The notes under the pieces are model-generated. The model had not been told where the DNA came from. It was given only the letters and a program-made list of their open reading frames with translations, and made no database searches. From Sclerurus mexicanus (taxonomy: Eukaryota; Chordata; Aves; Passeriformes; Furnariidae), in the NCBI GenBank assembly GCA_013396755.1, contig VWZF01004873.1:558001-622000 (forward strand): a DNA stretch of 64,000 bases, in the 5' to 3' direction. Position numbers and translations under genes: made by a program. Below, one piece after another: positions 1 through 12,770 of this stretch (within the stretch, counting starts at the first letter, position 1; each line of letters begins with the position of its first letter).

Positions 1-790
1 CACTGTTGCCTTCAGCATTCTCTATCATCATTTCTACTTGTTGTGTCACAGAACTATGTATATATTATCTATCTCTATTATTTTGTTTCTTGTGTTCACA
101 TGATCTCTTCATACTTGCCTACTATAGGAGCAAAAACTAAAACAACTCAGTGAGAATTTGACAAACTATTCTTCATACAAAGCCAAGCATTGCTGCATCC
201 CTGCAGAATACAGGGTGAGATGCAATACAGTGTTACTAGTCCAGGTGTCCATGAACACAGATTTACAGGAAATAGTTTCAATACTAGTGGATGTAAGAAA
301 AAAAGACTTTTAATAGCTTTTCTGTATGAGGATCCGTTAGAGATAGGGGAAAGACCTATCAGCCTGCAGAGATAACCTGTCTATAGATGTGTCATGTATT
401 TATTTTCTTCATTATGCTCCATGGGTGGCCAAAGCCCTTATCTGAAAGGAGACATTGCATAGCACAATGAAATCATGAGCTGCATGGAGAAACAGGGGGA
501 AGAAGAGGACAGCAGTTCTATTATTTTTCCAGTGAGCAGGCAAGCTATATCAGTGTGCTTCACTGCCCATTCCCATCTAGTTTTATTATTGGGACTCCCC
601 CAGTGCAAACAATTGGCAAGTGAGGTGACATTGAAGCCTCACTGCAAACACAGGACAAAAACATTAGGCCCTTATCACCTTCTGGGAGTCTCAGTGAAGA
701 TGTGACTGTAACAGAGGATTCGTGCTTGGCTCAGGTCTCTGGAAATGCCAGGAATTGCATTCGATGATCCTCAGTGTCCTTCCAAGTAAA
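1..790. other. Intergenic, nothing recognised
   Basis: No gene, RNA or repeat family recognised. The short open frames lack splice context and any recognisable protein similarity. Confidence 0.5.
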
Positions 791-795
791 GATTC

Positions 796-897
796 GATTC
801 TATTCTATTCTATTCTATTCTATTCTATTCTATTCTATTCTATTCTATTCTATTCTATTCTATTCTATTCTATTCTATTCTATTCTATTCTATTCTA
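796..897 (+). repeat. (ATTCT)n pentanucleotide microsatellite
   Basis: About 100 bases of almost perfect TATTC/ATTCT units, roughly 20 copies, ending at TATTCTAACC. A simple tandem repeat, likely to vary in length between individuals. Confidence 0.97.
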
Positions 898-1444
898 ACC
901 TTGTGTGACTCCTTGTATTATAGTGCTGACAAACACCTCTCAGCTGCCAGAGTCCTGGACCTTGTCCTGGGCAGGGGAACTGTGGCACACATATATTTAG
1001 CAGGAGACTACACTCATATTTACTTATTTGTTGACCAATACAGCAGCTCCAGACCTTGGATGGGTGATCAGAAACCTGATACCTCTGGTGCCCCTAACGT
1101 TTTCCAAGCTGTATTTTTGTGTATTTATTTGGTACAAAAGCTTGTATTCAGAAAAAAGCTTCTTGTTAAAGCACATGGTAGCTGATGTGCATATTTATGC
1201 CCTTTCCTTTATACTCAAACATAGAAAAGCTTCCTCCATATTCAGTTTTAGCAACATTCCTTTATTAGCAAAACCTAATTTTCCCTGAATAGGGAACATA
1301 GGCTGAAGATCTTGTGACAGCCTGAGCAACAAACCAGGCTAAGTACTCAGCTGTTCTTTCAGGCTGGTGAATGGGAAATGTAATGAAACTGCATCAAGTG
1401 GATGTGATACCAAAACATTCTCTAGTGCTATAGAAGCTCTTCAG

Positions 1445-1690
1445 TGAATCACAGAAACATAAGAAACTCATTTGGAAGATCAAGCTTCCTGCTCAGAGGT
1501 GAAGTATCACTAACACTGCATCACATAATGATGGCCTTGTCTAACTGAGTCTTGAAAGCCTCTGAGGCTGGAGACTCCTTCACCACTCTGGATACCAGTT
1601 CCAGTGCTGTGCTGCCTGCTGGTGAAAGTTTTTCCTAATGCCCAACCAGAACCCCTCAAGATGTGATTTACAGCTATTGACCATTACTGT
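1445..1690 (-). mobile_element. Old CR1 LINE 3'-end fragment, antisense
   Basis: On the plus strand the text runs from a degenerate 'cacagaa..cat..ttggaagatcaagc' through 'ctggagactccttcaccactctgg' to 'tgaaagtttttcctaatgccca'. This is the order of the reverse complement of the CR1 3' region. It is strongly diverged, so probably an old insertion. Confidence 0.7.
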
Positions 1691-4536
1691 TGATTTAATG
1701 GAGTGCTAATAAATCCCTGTCACTTGAGACTGGACGGTGAGGGGCAAAGGGCAACAGGACAGGAAGGAGGAAAAACAAGATCAGTGCATCAAGACAATGC
1801 TGGAAAACAGCCTGTTAGAACAGCATAAAGATGAAGTAGCCTTCTTTACTCCTTTTATTGCACAAAGTCACAAGGTGAAAGAGTTGAAGGAGCAGAGAGG
1901 CACTGGAGAACTTCTTCACAGTAAGGACCATGTCAATGCAATGCCTTCCTTTGAGCTGCTGTGCTCATTAGCCATCAGTTTTTCTGTGCCAAGCAACTGC
2001 ATTTGAACTGGTACTGAAATGCAAGGCATGAAATCTATTACCTTCTGTGGTATGAGGCAAGCACAGCATTGCTAATGCTTGTGCTGGGCTGACTGTAGGT
2101 AGCTGTGCAGTGAAACAAAGTTCAGCCTCCAGCACACTCCCACTTCTATTTTGGTTCCCATGCAGAGAGATGGAAGACCCACTGCAACTGAGTCTATGCA
2201 TGACAAATATCTTGCACTCCTGGGAGAAACAGATAGCAGAGCTTTGTTTCTATTCTTTTGTTCCTACCTCTTTTACCCTCTATGACCTCATCAATCATCA
2301 TATCTCTCTCATTCAGTACTTTTAGTTCACAGAGGTTTTCAGAATGTCAGAATATCAGAGCAGTCAGTTCAAATGGGCTGCAGATATGAAAATTCATCAG
2401 TGAGATAAATGAAAGTGGGGAATCCATTGGGGTTTTTTTGTTTGTTTTGGGGTTTTTTTCTACCTCAGTTATGATAAGGACAGGCTGTCCATACCTTTGG
2501 AGGATATGAAATTAAAGAAATGTATTAAACACTAGCTGGAAATATCAGATGAAACTCTGCAATATTTAGATGTTCTTTTAAAATTATTTATTTTATTCTA
2601 AGTTTTGATGAATAGAGCAGCCTTTTGTTGCCTGAATTTTGAAATAATGTTAATGTTGCATGAATTATGTCACTGAGATAGGAGTCTTGGTATGTGTTTC
2701 TCAACATTACTGCTGAACACTAAAATCAGAAGATCAACTTTATTGTAACTAAGTAATGCATTTAATTGTATCTAAGAATTAAACTTTTTTCTTTTTTTTC
2801 CCTAAGATGCTCCAAACCAAGGCTTTAACTTTTACCCAAGGTGGAGAAACAATATCCATATCTTCTCAAATCACTACTGTGGATTTGAGAAATCACAAGT
2901 CTCATTTTGGAAGCTCCATGACTATTCCCAGAAGCATAATTGTTTTCCCAGACAGCAACCTTCCTACAAATTTTTTATTTCAGGAGTTCATATTAGACTT
3001 AATAGTACCCATTTTGTGTACAGATGTTGAAGACTGTGGAGTAATGCAAATGTCTGAATGGTCGGTAGAATGCAAGATACAAAATATAGCTCTACTTGTC
3101 AATTAGTTACACGTGGCATGGAAAGTAAAAAGGACACAATGGCACACTGAAAACAGTGAAATCACTGGTAATAGAGGTTTTTAAATATCTCACAACATTA
3201 GGCCCCAGTCAAAAGTAGAGTGATAAAACTGGTAGCAGACCAAGCCTGGGCACTGCTACTTGTCTCATGGGATATTTCTTTAGAGGAGAAAACCTCTGGA
3301 AAAACATGAATTTAGACAACTCTGTTGCAGAGGAAGGTCAATAGTCAGAAGAGTGTGCTGACATGCAGTCAGAAAAATGGCCTAATACCATTTTCCAATA
3401 CAGTGAGGAAGAAAAAACAAAAGTGTGAAAATTCAGATAATAAGACAAAAGAAAAAATATTTCCCTTTAGTCAACTGTGTCTGTGATATTTGATATGCTA
3501 GCAACATTAGGCAGGTATTCACATCTCTACCCAGAAACAATCTCCTCTGTTAGGCTGAACATTTTTGAGATTCACTTCAGTTCAGGAACCGCTTCAAAAG
3601 AGTATGTTCTTTAAAACTGTAAACACAAGCGTTTTCTCTCCAGTAAAACTTAATGCCAAACTGAAAATGACAATAGAACTGGTAAGTACCTCAGCCACCA
3701 CTGCAAAAAACATGTAAGTTGTTCTTGATGTCGCAACTCTGCACTGTTGTAATTACACTGCATTTAGATGAAGGACTTGGCTGTCTACACTTGTTTTATG
3801 TGAGTCCTGAAAGTGCTATATGTGGGGTTGTTGAAGGCAGCACCTCGTCTGTGGCAGCCTGTGCAGTTGGCCGTGGCCGTGTCCTTTCCATGGACGTGTG
3901 TGTGCCTGTCTCTGGGTTACACACCCAACCAACCTCAGCACTGGCTGAACCTGCAACCTGGGAAGCAGCAGCCCTGAAAACCAGCCCTGGCTGGGCTCCA
4001 GCAGCTGAACAGAAGGAGCTACTGTGGCTGAACTCTGATCATCCTTTCACTCTACTTACACACTGAACTTGAAAAGTGAGTTGGCCAGTGAGAAACTCTG
4101 GAACTGTTTTTTCCCCCCAGAAAAATCCACCTTGTGTAACTTTGTTGATATTTTCTTTTACTTTCTGTCCTTATTCTGTGATTCATTTTCAGTCTTGGGT
4201 TCATTGCTGCTGATCAGCTGCTTGCAGGAACTACCATGGGCTGTTTTGGAATGGCATCTTGTGTGTTGAAATCCTACAGATCAATAGATAATATCTCAGT
4301 TCCCTTCTTCTCGCAGTTGTAGGATGCTATTCTATTTTTGCCATGTAAAAAGCAATAAGAAATATCTGAAAAAATTTCCTTCACAAAGGAGAAAAAAAGT
4401 AACAGATTTACAAAAAAAACATAAGATGGGAAGGGACCACTGAAGACCTCTAGCCCAATCTCCTGCTGACAACAAGGCTGACTTCAGTTAGGTGGGGTTC
4501 CTTAAGGCCTTGTCCAGGTAAGTTCTGAACATATAA
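1691..4536. other. Intergenic, mostly unassigned
   Basis: No supported gene. It contains T/G-rich low-complexity sequence near 2435-2460 and, from 3849, a partial copy of the module found again at 14350 and 31660 (listed separately). A polypyrimidine tract and AG precede 2806, but the sequence that follows has no recognised similarity. Confidence 0.5.
3849..4380 (+). repeat. Partial copy of the array's duplicated module
   Basis: From 'ctgtggcagcctgtgcag' onward it matches 14350-14890 and 31660-32190 with small indels and substitutions. It is more diverged than those two are from each other, and it lacks both the upstream half and the 112-bp conserved block. Either an older array unit once extended this far left, or the segment is a dispersed repeat also present inside the array. 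Confidence 0.85.
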
Positions 4537-5640
4537 TCACAGAATAGTTTGGGTTGGAAGGGACCTTTAAATATTATCTAATTCCAACTCTCCTGCCATG
4601 GTCAGGAACATCTTCCACTAGGTTGTTCAAAGCCCCATCCAGCCTGACCTTGGACACTTCCACAGAAGAAGCAGTCACAGCTTCTCTGGGCAACCTGTTT
4701 CAGTGTCTCATGACCCCCACTGTAAAAGATATCTTCTGTATATCCCATCTAAATCCACCTTTTTACAGTGTAAAACCACTGGCCCTTGCCCTGTCACTAC
4801 AGGCCATTGTAAAAATGCCTCTTTCTGTCTTTCTCATAAACCTTTTTTACATATTGAAAGCTCCTGATAAGATCTCTCCAGAGCCTTCCCTGAACAATCA
4901 CAAGTCTCTCAGATTTTCTTCATAGCAGCAGTGTTCCAGACCTCATCATTTTTGTGTCCCTCTTCTGGACTTATTGAAACAGGTCCATGTCTTTCCTGTG
5001 CTGAACTCCAGAGATGGACACAGGTGAGGTCTCATCAGAGTTGAGTAGAGCGGGCAGAATCACCTTCCTCGGCCTGCTGGCCACACTGCTTTTGATGCAG
5101 CCCAGGATGCAGTTGGCTTTCTGGGCTGCAAGTGGTCAATGCCAACTCATGTCCAGCTTTTCATCCACCCGCATCCCCAATTCCTTCTCAGCCATGCCGC
5201 TCTCAGTCCAATCATCCCCCAGCCTGTACTTTAAATATTAGGGAGAGTGGTTTGGCAAGTAGCAGCCAATCCCCTTAAGACCCCAGGATACTTTTTATCA
5301 GGTCCCATGGACTTGTGTATGTTCAGGTTCCTCAGTTGATCTTTACCCTGATCTTTTCCGATGATGGGAGGGACTTCATTCCCCCAGACCCTGTCTTGAG
5401 TTGGAGGCTTCAGATATGCGGGAAGAGAGAACTGAGGCAAAAAAAATATCCCTGAGAACCTCAGCCTTCTCCATATCAGTTGTCACCTTTCCTCCTATCT
5501 TATTTAATGGTGTGGTAGGATATGATATTTTCTTTAATCTTCCTCTCTTGGTCAATGTACTTATGAAAGCCTTTCTTATTATTCTTGCCAAATTCAGTTC
5601 CAGCTGTGCTTCGGCTTTCCTGATCCAATCCCTTTATGTT
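4537..5640 (-). mobile_element. CR1 LINE, minus strand, internally deleted
   Basis: The plus strand starts with the reversed CR1 terminus ('cacagaatagtttgggttgg') and continues through the reversed 3' region to the 'cagcctgtactttaaata' region near 5230. It then jumps to the start of the reverse transcriptase part: the minus strand encodes NIHKSMGPD and DMEKAEVLRD..FFASV, typical of CR1 ORF2. The middle of the RT is missing, and stops make it non-functional. Confidence 0.92.
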
Positions 5641-6828
5641 TAGAACATACTTACATCAGTTAGGAACATGAAAAAACTCACTAGGAGTCCATACATCACT
5701 GGGCCAGATGTAAGGTATTGTCTTCTTCATCAAGATTTTCAACACTTGGCCAGATAAAGTCACAGTGACCTGACATGATGTTGGGGATAGTCCCACCTGA
5801 AGCAGAATTTCTGAACAATGCACCACTGATTTGATGACACAGAAATCCTTGAACTACTGATAAATAACAAATTAATACTTACTTGTGCTTACAGCTCCAG
5901 CTTCTCATGGAGAGGTTATCTTAATGTGCTTGCCTTCCCAGCTTGACTGGGAGCTATTTGTGCCACCAATCCTTTATATTCTTGTCATATTCACTCATCA
6001 TCAGGTGAGAGACTTATCCAATGGTATATTGAATTTCAGACCATGTCATATTTGCTTAACATCAGTCCTTGATATCTTGTTAATTGTAATGACAGTGCCA
6101 TAGAGAGTTCTGATGAAATTCCAGGCAAGTATAGCAGTTTTCTTCAAATACTGCAAGGATGGTTTTAAAAAAACCCACACAAAACAACCTGATAAAGAGC
6201 CTACCATCCTCTCCCCTTACCATTCTTTTAAGGCTGTCCAGGAGTGCACTAAAACAAGCAAGTAAAGAACCAACCAAACAAAAAAAAAACCCAGCAAAAC
6301 CCATTACATTAGTGATTGTCGATACTTATTTTCCTAGGAAGCAGATATTCAGGCTATAGGACAACAATCATCTGATAATGGCCACTGGACTCTGCAAGTA
6401 ATAGTGCAGTTAAAGCTTAATTATATCAACTATGCAAATAATTATATTCTTGAAGTGTTTGGTTTACTTTTTAACTTCTCTTGCAAGAACTGTGAGTAAA
6501 AAGGAGTTTCTTGTATTAAGTCCCCTTTCTCTAAAACCCTCTTGCTGCTGGCAGGCCACTGGCCCCAGGGCCAAAGGCAAAAGGCTGTTGCACATGATGG
6601 CAACCAGTTCCTCAAGGCACACTGGTCCAGGCACCCGCATCACAGTGTCCCGCCCTCTCCTAACCACCCAAATTAAGGCCAAGTTTTATTACTAGCAACA
6701 ACCCTCCCCCAGTCCAACCTAAAGAAGCCCATTTAGGGTCAGCTCGCTGCAGCTGCACCCTGTCCCTCTCCAGAGGATGGCAGCAGAGCTCAAGCAACCC
6801 TGACGGACCTTTTCCCCTGCCCTGGTTC
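5641..6828. other. Intergenic, nothing firmly recognised
   Basis: AT-rich to moderate sequence. A 110-bp open stretch with AG before it (5894) and GT after it (6005) is discussed under rejected items. No known repeat was identified between 6430 and 6820. Confidence 0.45.
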
Positions 6829-6896
6829 ACAGAATTACGGAATGGTTGGGTTGGAAGGGGTTTTAAAGAACACCTAGTTCCAGCCCTCAAAGTTCA
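6829..6896 (-). mobile_element. Short CR1 3'-tail fragment
   Basis: 'cacagaattacggaatggttgggttggaagg' followed by 'cctagttccagccct' is the reversed CR1 3' end, truncated after about 70 bases. Confidence 0.8.
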
Positions 6897-7514
6897 GACC
6901 CCGCCGAGTTCCCTGCTGTTTCCACGCTTGACTTAAGCAAGTTTTCCAAGGGATTCAGGCACAACAGGGTAACATAGTCCTTGGTAGTACAAAAAATGGG
7001 GACAGTAGTCCCAGTAACACCTGGTACAGTGAGCAATGCGACAGTAGCATAATCACTCCTGGCCACATGGCTGTCCTGGTGAATGCCCAGGATAAGGAGG
7101 GTCCCAGGTGGATCCCATCTGGTGTCCACAGTCCTGCACACCCTGGTTCTGCACCTCCCCAGACTGTGTATGGAATGCTGCTTTTACACTTTTCACAGGA
7201 AAAACCTGGGATTTCAAGGGTTGGGAAAGACTGACCTACCACAGCACTGGCTTGCCTGTTGAAAATAAAACGTATTTATTTCAGCAAGCAATGAAAATTG
7301 TGTTGTGGATACTTTGGCTAGCGTAAAGCAGGGGCTGGGCAAATTTGTTAGATAAGGAAATGTCAGTGCTGAATAAAGGTGAACATACCTTGTAATAGCT
7401 GTAGATTATTTTCCTTGAAGTTATTCCTTTCATGGTGAGATATTTCCAGAGTAAAATAAAAATGCTATGTATATAAATAAATATGTCTATATCAGAAAAA
7501 TATAAGTCTACATT
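6897..7514. other. Intergenic, nothing recognised
   Basis: No recognised gene or repeat. A/T-rich towards 7430-7500. Confidence 0.45.
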
Positions 7515-8696
7515 GGGGTTACAGCACTGGTGGACAGGGGAAGACTATTTGCCATTATCTACCCGGACTTGTGCAAAGCATTGACAACTCTATAGCATGA
7601 CATCCTTGTCTCCAAACAGAAGAGACATGAATTTGTTGGATGGACTCCCCAGTGGATAGAGAACTGGCTGAATGGTCACACTGAGTGAGTTGTGGTCAAT
7701 GACTCAGTGTCCAAGTGGAGACCTGTGCTGAGCAACCTTCCTCAGGGGTTGGTATTGGGCCCAGCACTGTTGAAGGCTTTTGTCAGTGACGTGGACAGCG
7801 AGACTGAGTTCATCCTCAGTAAATTTGCCAACAACACCAAGCTGTGTGGTGCTATCGACACACTGGAGGAAAGGGATGCCATTCAGGAGTACCTTGTCAG
7901 GGGGGAGTGGTGAGCCTCCATGAACCTCATGACAAGGCCAAGTGCATTGTCCTGCATGTGAGTTGGGGAAATCCCAAGCACAAATACAGGCTGGGCAAAA
8001 AATGGATTGAGAGCAGCCCTGCAGAGAAGGACTTGGGAGTGTTGGCTAATGAGAAGCTCAACGTAAACTGGCAATGGTAATGTCTGCAGCCCAGAAAGAC
8101 AACTGCATCCTGGGCTACGTCAAAATCAACTGGTCAGCAGGCTGAGGGAGGTGATTTCACCCCTCTACTCTCATGAGACCCCACCTGGAGGCAACTCTGG
8201 GGCCCCAACATAAGAAGAACATGGACCTGTTGGAGCAGTCCAGAAGAGGTCCTTGAAGATGATCAGAGGGCTGGAGCACCTCTGCTGTGATGACAGCCTG
8301 AGACACCTGGGGTTATTCATCCTGGAGAAGAGGCACCTTTAGGTAGACCTTATAGTATCTTTCAGTACCTACAGGGGCTACAAGAAACCTGCACAGGGAC
8401 TTTTTGCAAAGACATGGAATGATAGCACAAGGGGTAATGGCTTTAAACTGAGAAGAGGTTTAGATTAGATATTAGGAAGAAATTCTTTGTTGTGAGGGTG
8501 GTGGAACACTGGCACATGTTGCCCAGAGAAGTTGCAGATGCCCTTTCACTGGAAGTATTCAAGATTATGTTGGTTGGGGCCCTGAGCAACCTGGTATAGT
8601 GGAAGGTGTCCCTGCCCATGACAGGGAGGTTGGGACTAGAGGATCCTTAAAGGTACTTTCCAACATCAACCATTCTATAATTCTGTGATTCTGTTG
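7515..8696 (+). mobile_element. CR1 LINE, plus strand, 5'-truncated
   Basis: Starts in the reverse-transcriptase region and runs to the CR1 3' end ('ccattctataattctgtgattctg', 8673-8696). The forward frame shows the remnants PQGLVLGPALL and LSKFANNTKL, the CR1 equivalents of the RT core, followed by the 3' region ('ctggagaagaggc', 'gtggaacactggcacatgttgcccagagaa'). Several stops and frameshifts make it dead. Confidence 0.93.
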
Positions 8697-9601
8697 CTTA
8701 CATACTTATTTAGCCAAGACACTCTTGCCTCTGCTCTCCCCAGTCATCTTGATCTCCTAACGCAGCAGTTTTGCTTCCCATACTTCAACCATCAGCCCTA
8801 GTCCAGGAAACAGTGATTTTTCAGCATATTCCTGCTACCTTCTGAAGTCTGGTGCTGTTTGCAAGGCTGTCTATCTGTTATGTCATGGGCATTTCCAAGA
8901 GCAGATGTGCTGAGTACAGGGTTCCCAGCAACAGTTCATCACCTCTCGTCTGCTTTGTACACTTGGTGTTCACTGACTTCGTCAGTGTCTCCTGCTCCTG
9001 GTCCCTGAGTGACCTCCTGAGGAAGAGAGGGAGCATAAAGTGACAAGAAGACACCTGCCTTACTGTCACTGGTCATTTCTTAAACATGCTGGAGATTTTT
9101 TCTCTGGTATATCTGTTTGCTGTGATTCCCTGTGGGGAAGAGCCTGGCTGATAGGCTGTGACTTCACTAATACCGACAGGGAGTTTGTTCCCAGCCTTTT
9201 CAAAAACATTTTATGGGTTTTGCTGCCTCGTTTTTCACTCTGTCTGATTTGTGAGGTCCTGTAGTGCACATGAACTCATGATGCTCATTCCATCTCGTGG
9301 TGCTGATAAGGACCCTTCAAGCTGTGTTGTCCTTGTCCCTGTGTGACACTGCAATGGAAACTGATATGCAGCAGCTCTAGACTGATAAGCTGCTTTATTC
9401 CCCATGAGTCACATTGCTCTGGAGAGTGTCTCACAGCAGCAGGTCTAGTTTGAGTGCACCTGCCTATGGGACATAGAGACCAGACACAGGCCAGGATCCT
9501 GGGGGGCACAGGATGAGTCTGCGCTGAGCTCTGGGGCTGGTGGTGTTTAGCTAGGTGAACTGCACTCTTAATGTGTGGGATTGTGTGAACAGCAATAGGG
9601 C
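8697..9601. other. Intergenic, nothing recognised
   Basis: No supported gene. The open frames at 8852-9629 on both strands overlap one another and show no recognisable domains. Confidence 0.45.
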
Positions 9602-10060
9602 TTTGGGACAGGAAGAATGACAAAGACAAGTTTGCTTCAAGGAAGGGAATTCCTCATAGGAATAACCTACTGTAGCAGTACACATTTCACTGTGTCACAA
9701 TTATTTTCCTGATGATCTCTAAGAGTCTCTGAAGGAAGGTCGCTCGTTGCTGCTTTTGTCAGCAACATGCTTTGCATTTTCTTGGGATTTCATTTATGAG
9801 GATGGAAAATCTCATTTAAGCTTTGCCATAGTACTGTTCTGATTAATGCAAAGTCACATAAGGCACTGCTGAGAAAACAGCAGTGTAAGAGGGAAGCAAT
9901 ATTCTGATAAAGAAAACACAGAAGAAATTAAAAGAAGCATCAACAACTGAAATAAAAGTGGGCAAGTTATTTTAAAAAAGTTGGACAAGTTTTCCTATTC
10001 AGATCAACCAATCATTCAATTAAAATTTATCAAAACTTTCTCTTTGATAAGAAATTTTAG
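9602..10060. repeat. Left flank of array unit A (paralogue of 27373-27730)
   Basis: From 'gctttgggaca' onward this matches 27373 onward ('gctttgggacc'), including the shared text 'cagcaacatgctttgcattttcttggg' versus 'cagcaacatactttgcatttttttgag'. It marks the downstream (3') edge of the duplicated crystallin-like gene unit. Confidence 0.85.
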
Positions 10061-10568
10061 GCAATAGAAGACTATACAATCAGTATGATCAATGCCTTGA
10101 GATACAATCATAGTTGTGATAGTTCAGTACAGTCTGCAGGTGAAATTTGGGCCAGAACCACAGCAATAATCAACATGCTCACCAGGACTTTGAGTCTGGT
10201 TGAGTCAAGCCTGAACATACTGTTACTGACCAATGAAAATGGAAAGGGATAAAATCTTTCAGAATAAATCCACAAAAAATGTTTGCAAGTGACTGTGTGA
10301 ACCATTCTCTGGATATACAGAGACATCTCACCATGAAAGGGCAATATTGAACTATAATAACCACGGCATAAAACAGACTCACTGCTGCTTGCAAGACATT
10401 CTTTAATGGCACCAAAAGAAATGGATTACAGACAACAGCAAAGGCAGAGGTACTGCAAGGGCATTGTAAAACAAATTGCAAAGGAAGCAACACAGGCAGA
10501 AGCAGAGATCTTGGTCTCCAATTTCTTGCTGGGGCTGCATCTTCCCTTGGCATTGTAGGATTTGCACT

Positions 10569-11099
10569 CTAATAGGAGCGGCCAGGGCGAAGGGGACGCA
10601 GGAATGAAAGCTTGTCATTGAAGTTGATTGCCTTGTAATTTGGAAGGTTTTCGTGTTCTCGTGCAAGGTACTGGATTCCACCTCCATCACTGTGTTCACA
10701 CAACAGCCAGACACCTCTCTGGACTTTGTGAGAAGACATGATATTATTATCATGTCCTGCAGCCAGATTGGTCGCTTCTGTTATTACCCTGGTCTTCCCT
10801 TGGTACTGGGTATGTTCATAGAGAGTGATCTGAGGATTGTGCAGATCTTCACTGATCATCTGCAGAGAGCTGATCCTATCATTCATCCTTCTACCAAAAT
10901 AGCTATGGTCTCCCTCCTCAAGTACCATAAACTGGCCACCATAGTTTGCATGCTCATAAACCACCCAAGGCTGGCCAATTACTTTTGCCGAGGAGGCAAT
11001 ATCATTCCAATCTGCATCTCTTAGATTGGAAACATCAGCGGTGAATTCTTTGGACAAACCCTGGAAATTGGCATGCTCGTAAAGGATGATTTTTCCCAT
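10569..11099 (-). CDS. EDSP-like beta/gamma-crystallin protein, copy 1
   Basis: Predicted 176-residue protein of two beta/gamma-crystallin domains (four Greek-key motifs), closest in style to epidermal differentiation-specific protein-like proteins. Motif signatures are YEHANFQG (res 7-14), YEHANYGG (48-55), YEHTQYQG (94-101) and a degenerate CEHSDGGG (134-141). Calcium-site signatures [N/D][N/D]xx[S/T]S are present three times (NDIASS, NDRISS, NNIMSS); the fourth is altered (NDKLSF). There is no signal peptide or membrane segment, so it is probably cytosolic. The whole CDS lies in one exon whose 3' splice site (TTTCATGCAG|GC) is at 11152/11153. A non-coding first exon with a TATA box lies at 11663-11727. 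The first ATG of the inferred spliced mRNA is this start. Function in birds is not established here; a structural or calcium-binding epithelial role is inference. Confidence 0.9.
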   Translation of the reverse strand: MGKIILYEHANFQGLSKEFTADVSNLRDADWNDIASSAKVIGQPWVVYEHANYGGQFMVLEEGDHSYFGRRMNDRISSLQMISEDLHNPQITLYEHTQYQGKTRVITEATNLAAGHDNNIMSSHKVQRGVWLLCEHSDGGGIQYLAREHENLPNYKAINFNDKLSFLRPLRPGRSY

Positions 11100-11662
11100 C
11101 TCTGTAGGACTTCTGGAGTTTGGATTTCTTGCTATAGGAGCTGGATAACAGCCTGCATGAAAGGAAAACAAGAAAACATGAGACACTTGTGAGAAGCCTT
11201 TAGAAAATGGGCACAAAACCATGGAGAGCCAGGAGGGAAAAAGAAACAAAGAAAAAGCAAAACATTTGTAACAAAGAATAAACAGAGCAGCAGCTGGAAG
11301 AGAGTGAGGGCATGATACAGATATTTAAATTTCGGGGGGAAAAAGTCAAATGAAATATGTTCCCACAACTCTACAGTTTTATTGTGTTCTGTGTGTTGGT
11401 TTAGTTGGATGCCAAGATTAAGTTGTAAAAGTCTGTCTTTCACCCCTCAGAACTGTGCAGCAATGACCCTCTCCACCCTCTCCTTTTGTAGAATATGTTT
11501 GTCCTGCAGCTGTTGTCTCATCACCTGAAAGATGGGATAAGTGTGCACAGATACAGACAGCAGACCCTCACATATGTGCTACAGCTCTTTCTCTTCAACT
11601 GCATTTCATAGCACATCCCCAAGAAACCATTCCAATTCTCATGTAAAAAATGTGTCTCTCAC

Positions 11663-11758
11663 CTTGATGTCGGCTCCAGGGATGGGGAGAGCTGAGGGCA
11701 GTTCCTCCACTCTGGGGCTGCTGTTTCTGAAAGGCTTCTCACCAGCCTCCATTTATAG
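11663..11758 (-). promoter_or_regulatory. TATA box and non-coding exon 1 of copy 1
   Basis: On the minus strand CTATAAATGG (11749-11758) is followed about 25-30 bases later by a likely start site near 11725. The first exon has no ATG and ends at GACATCAAG|GTGAGAG (donor between 11663 and 11662). Splicing to 11152 gives a leader intron of about 510 bases. The same arrangement is conserved at copy 4 (37139-37234), which supports it as the real promoter. Confidence 0.8.
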
Positions 11759-12149
11759 CTTGCACGGAGGTCTTGTGAAACACCCAGTCAATGGAACTGA
11801 AAGTGGCCGATATTACCCTCAGGGATCGAAATTCATTGACCTTGGTATTTTAGGTCAGATGTTCCTACAATGACTTCCAGCCATTAATCACTCTGGTTCA
11901 AAAACCTGACGAAGTATGAGCATCTTGGTAACCCTTAGAGCTTTGGGTCTTGTTTGTCCTTATCCTCCAGAAGTTGGCTGAACCATGGTGGTTGGCAAAC
12001 ATTAAAGTACTTTGGGCTGTAGGATTCTTCTGCTTGTTGCAGTTCACATTTTTGCTTACCTGGGAAGCACAACTGATACAAAAACTTAGTTTTAAAAAGA
12101 GTTTTGATGGGAGATATCCAAGTGACAAAGGTGGCATTTAAACCCCCTT

Positions 12150-12770
12150 TCCATCTTCGAATCATGGTACTATTAACATTGGGACTGATAGCCCCCATGC
12201 CCACTAAATGATATTGCAAAATACCAATTCTAGAAGTTTTCTGAACACTTCCAGGGTTGGTGACTTCACCACTTCCCTGGGCAGCCTGTTCCAATGCTTA
12301 AACACTCTTTCAGTGAAGACTTTTTTCCTAATATGCAACCTGAACGTTCCCATGGGGCAACTTGAGGCCATTTCACCTTGTCTTATCATGAGTTACCTGG
12401 GAGAAAAGAAAAACCCCCACCTCGGCACAAGTTTCTTTCAGGTAGTTATGGAGAGCAAAAAGGTCCCCCCCTTAAGCCTCCTTTTCTCCAGGATAAAAAG
12501 CCCCAGCTCCCTCAGCTGCTCCTCCTCAGACTTGTTCTCAAGCCCCTTCATGAGCTCCATTGCCCTTCTCTGGACATGCTCCAGCACCTCCATGACTTTT
12601 ATGTAGTGAGAGACCCAAAGCTCGACACATGATTTGAGGTGTGGCCCCACCAGTGCCGAATTCAGGGGGACAATCATTGCCCCAGTCCTGCTGGCCACAC
12701 CATTTCTAACAATAGCCAGGGCACCATTAGCCTTCTTGGCCACCTGGGCACACTGCTGGCTCATGTTCAG
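12150..12770 (-). mobile_element. CR1 LINE fragment, minus strand
   Basis: Reversed CR1 3' region: 'cagcctgttccaatgcttaaacactctttcagtgaaga', then 'ctccaggataaaaagccccagctccctcagctgctcctc', 'ccttctctggacatgctccagcacctccatga' and 'ggccacctgggcacactgctggctcatgttcag'. It lies directly upstream of the promoter of copy 1. Confidence 0.93.

Noticed and set aside
2806..3106. Open frame after a strong polypyrimidine tract and AG
   Set aside because: No donor site, no similarity, and no partner exon. Insufficient to call a gene.
5895..6004. A 110-bp open segment flanked by AG and GTGAGA
   Set aside because: Splice-like ends occur by chance this often. The peptide is not recognisable and no neighbouring exon was found.
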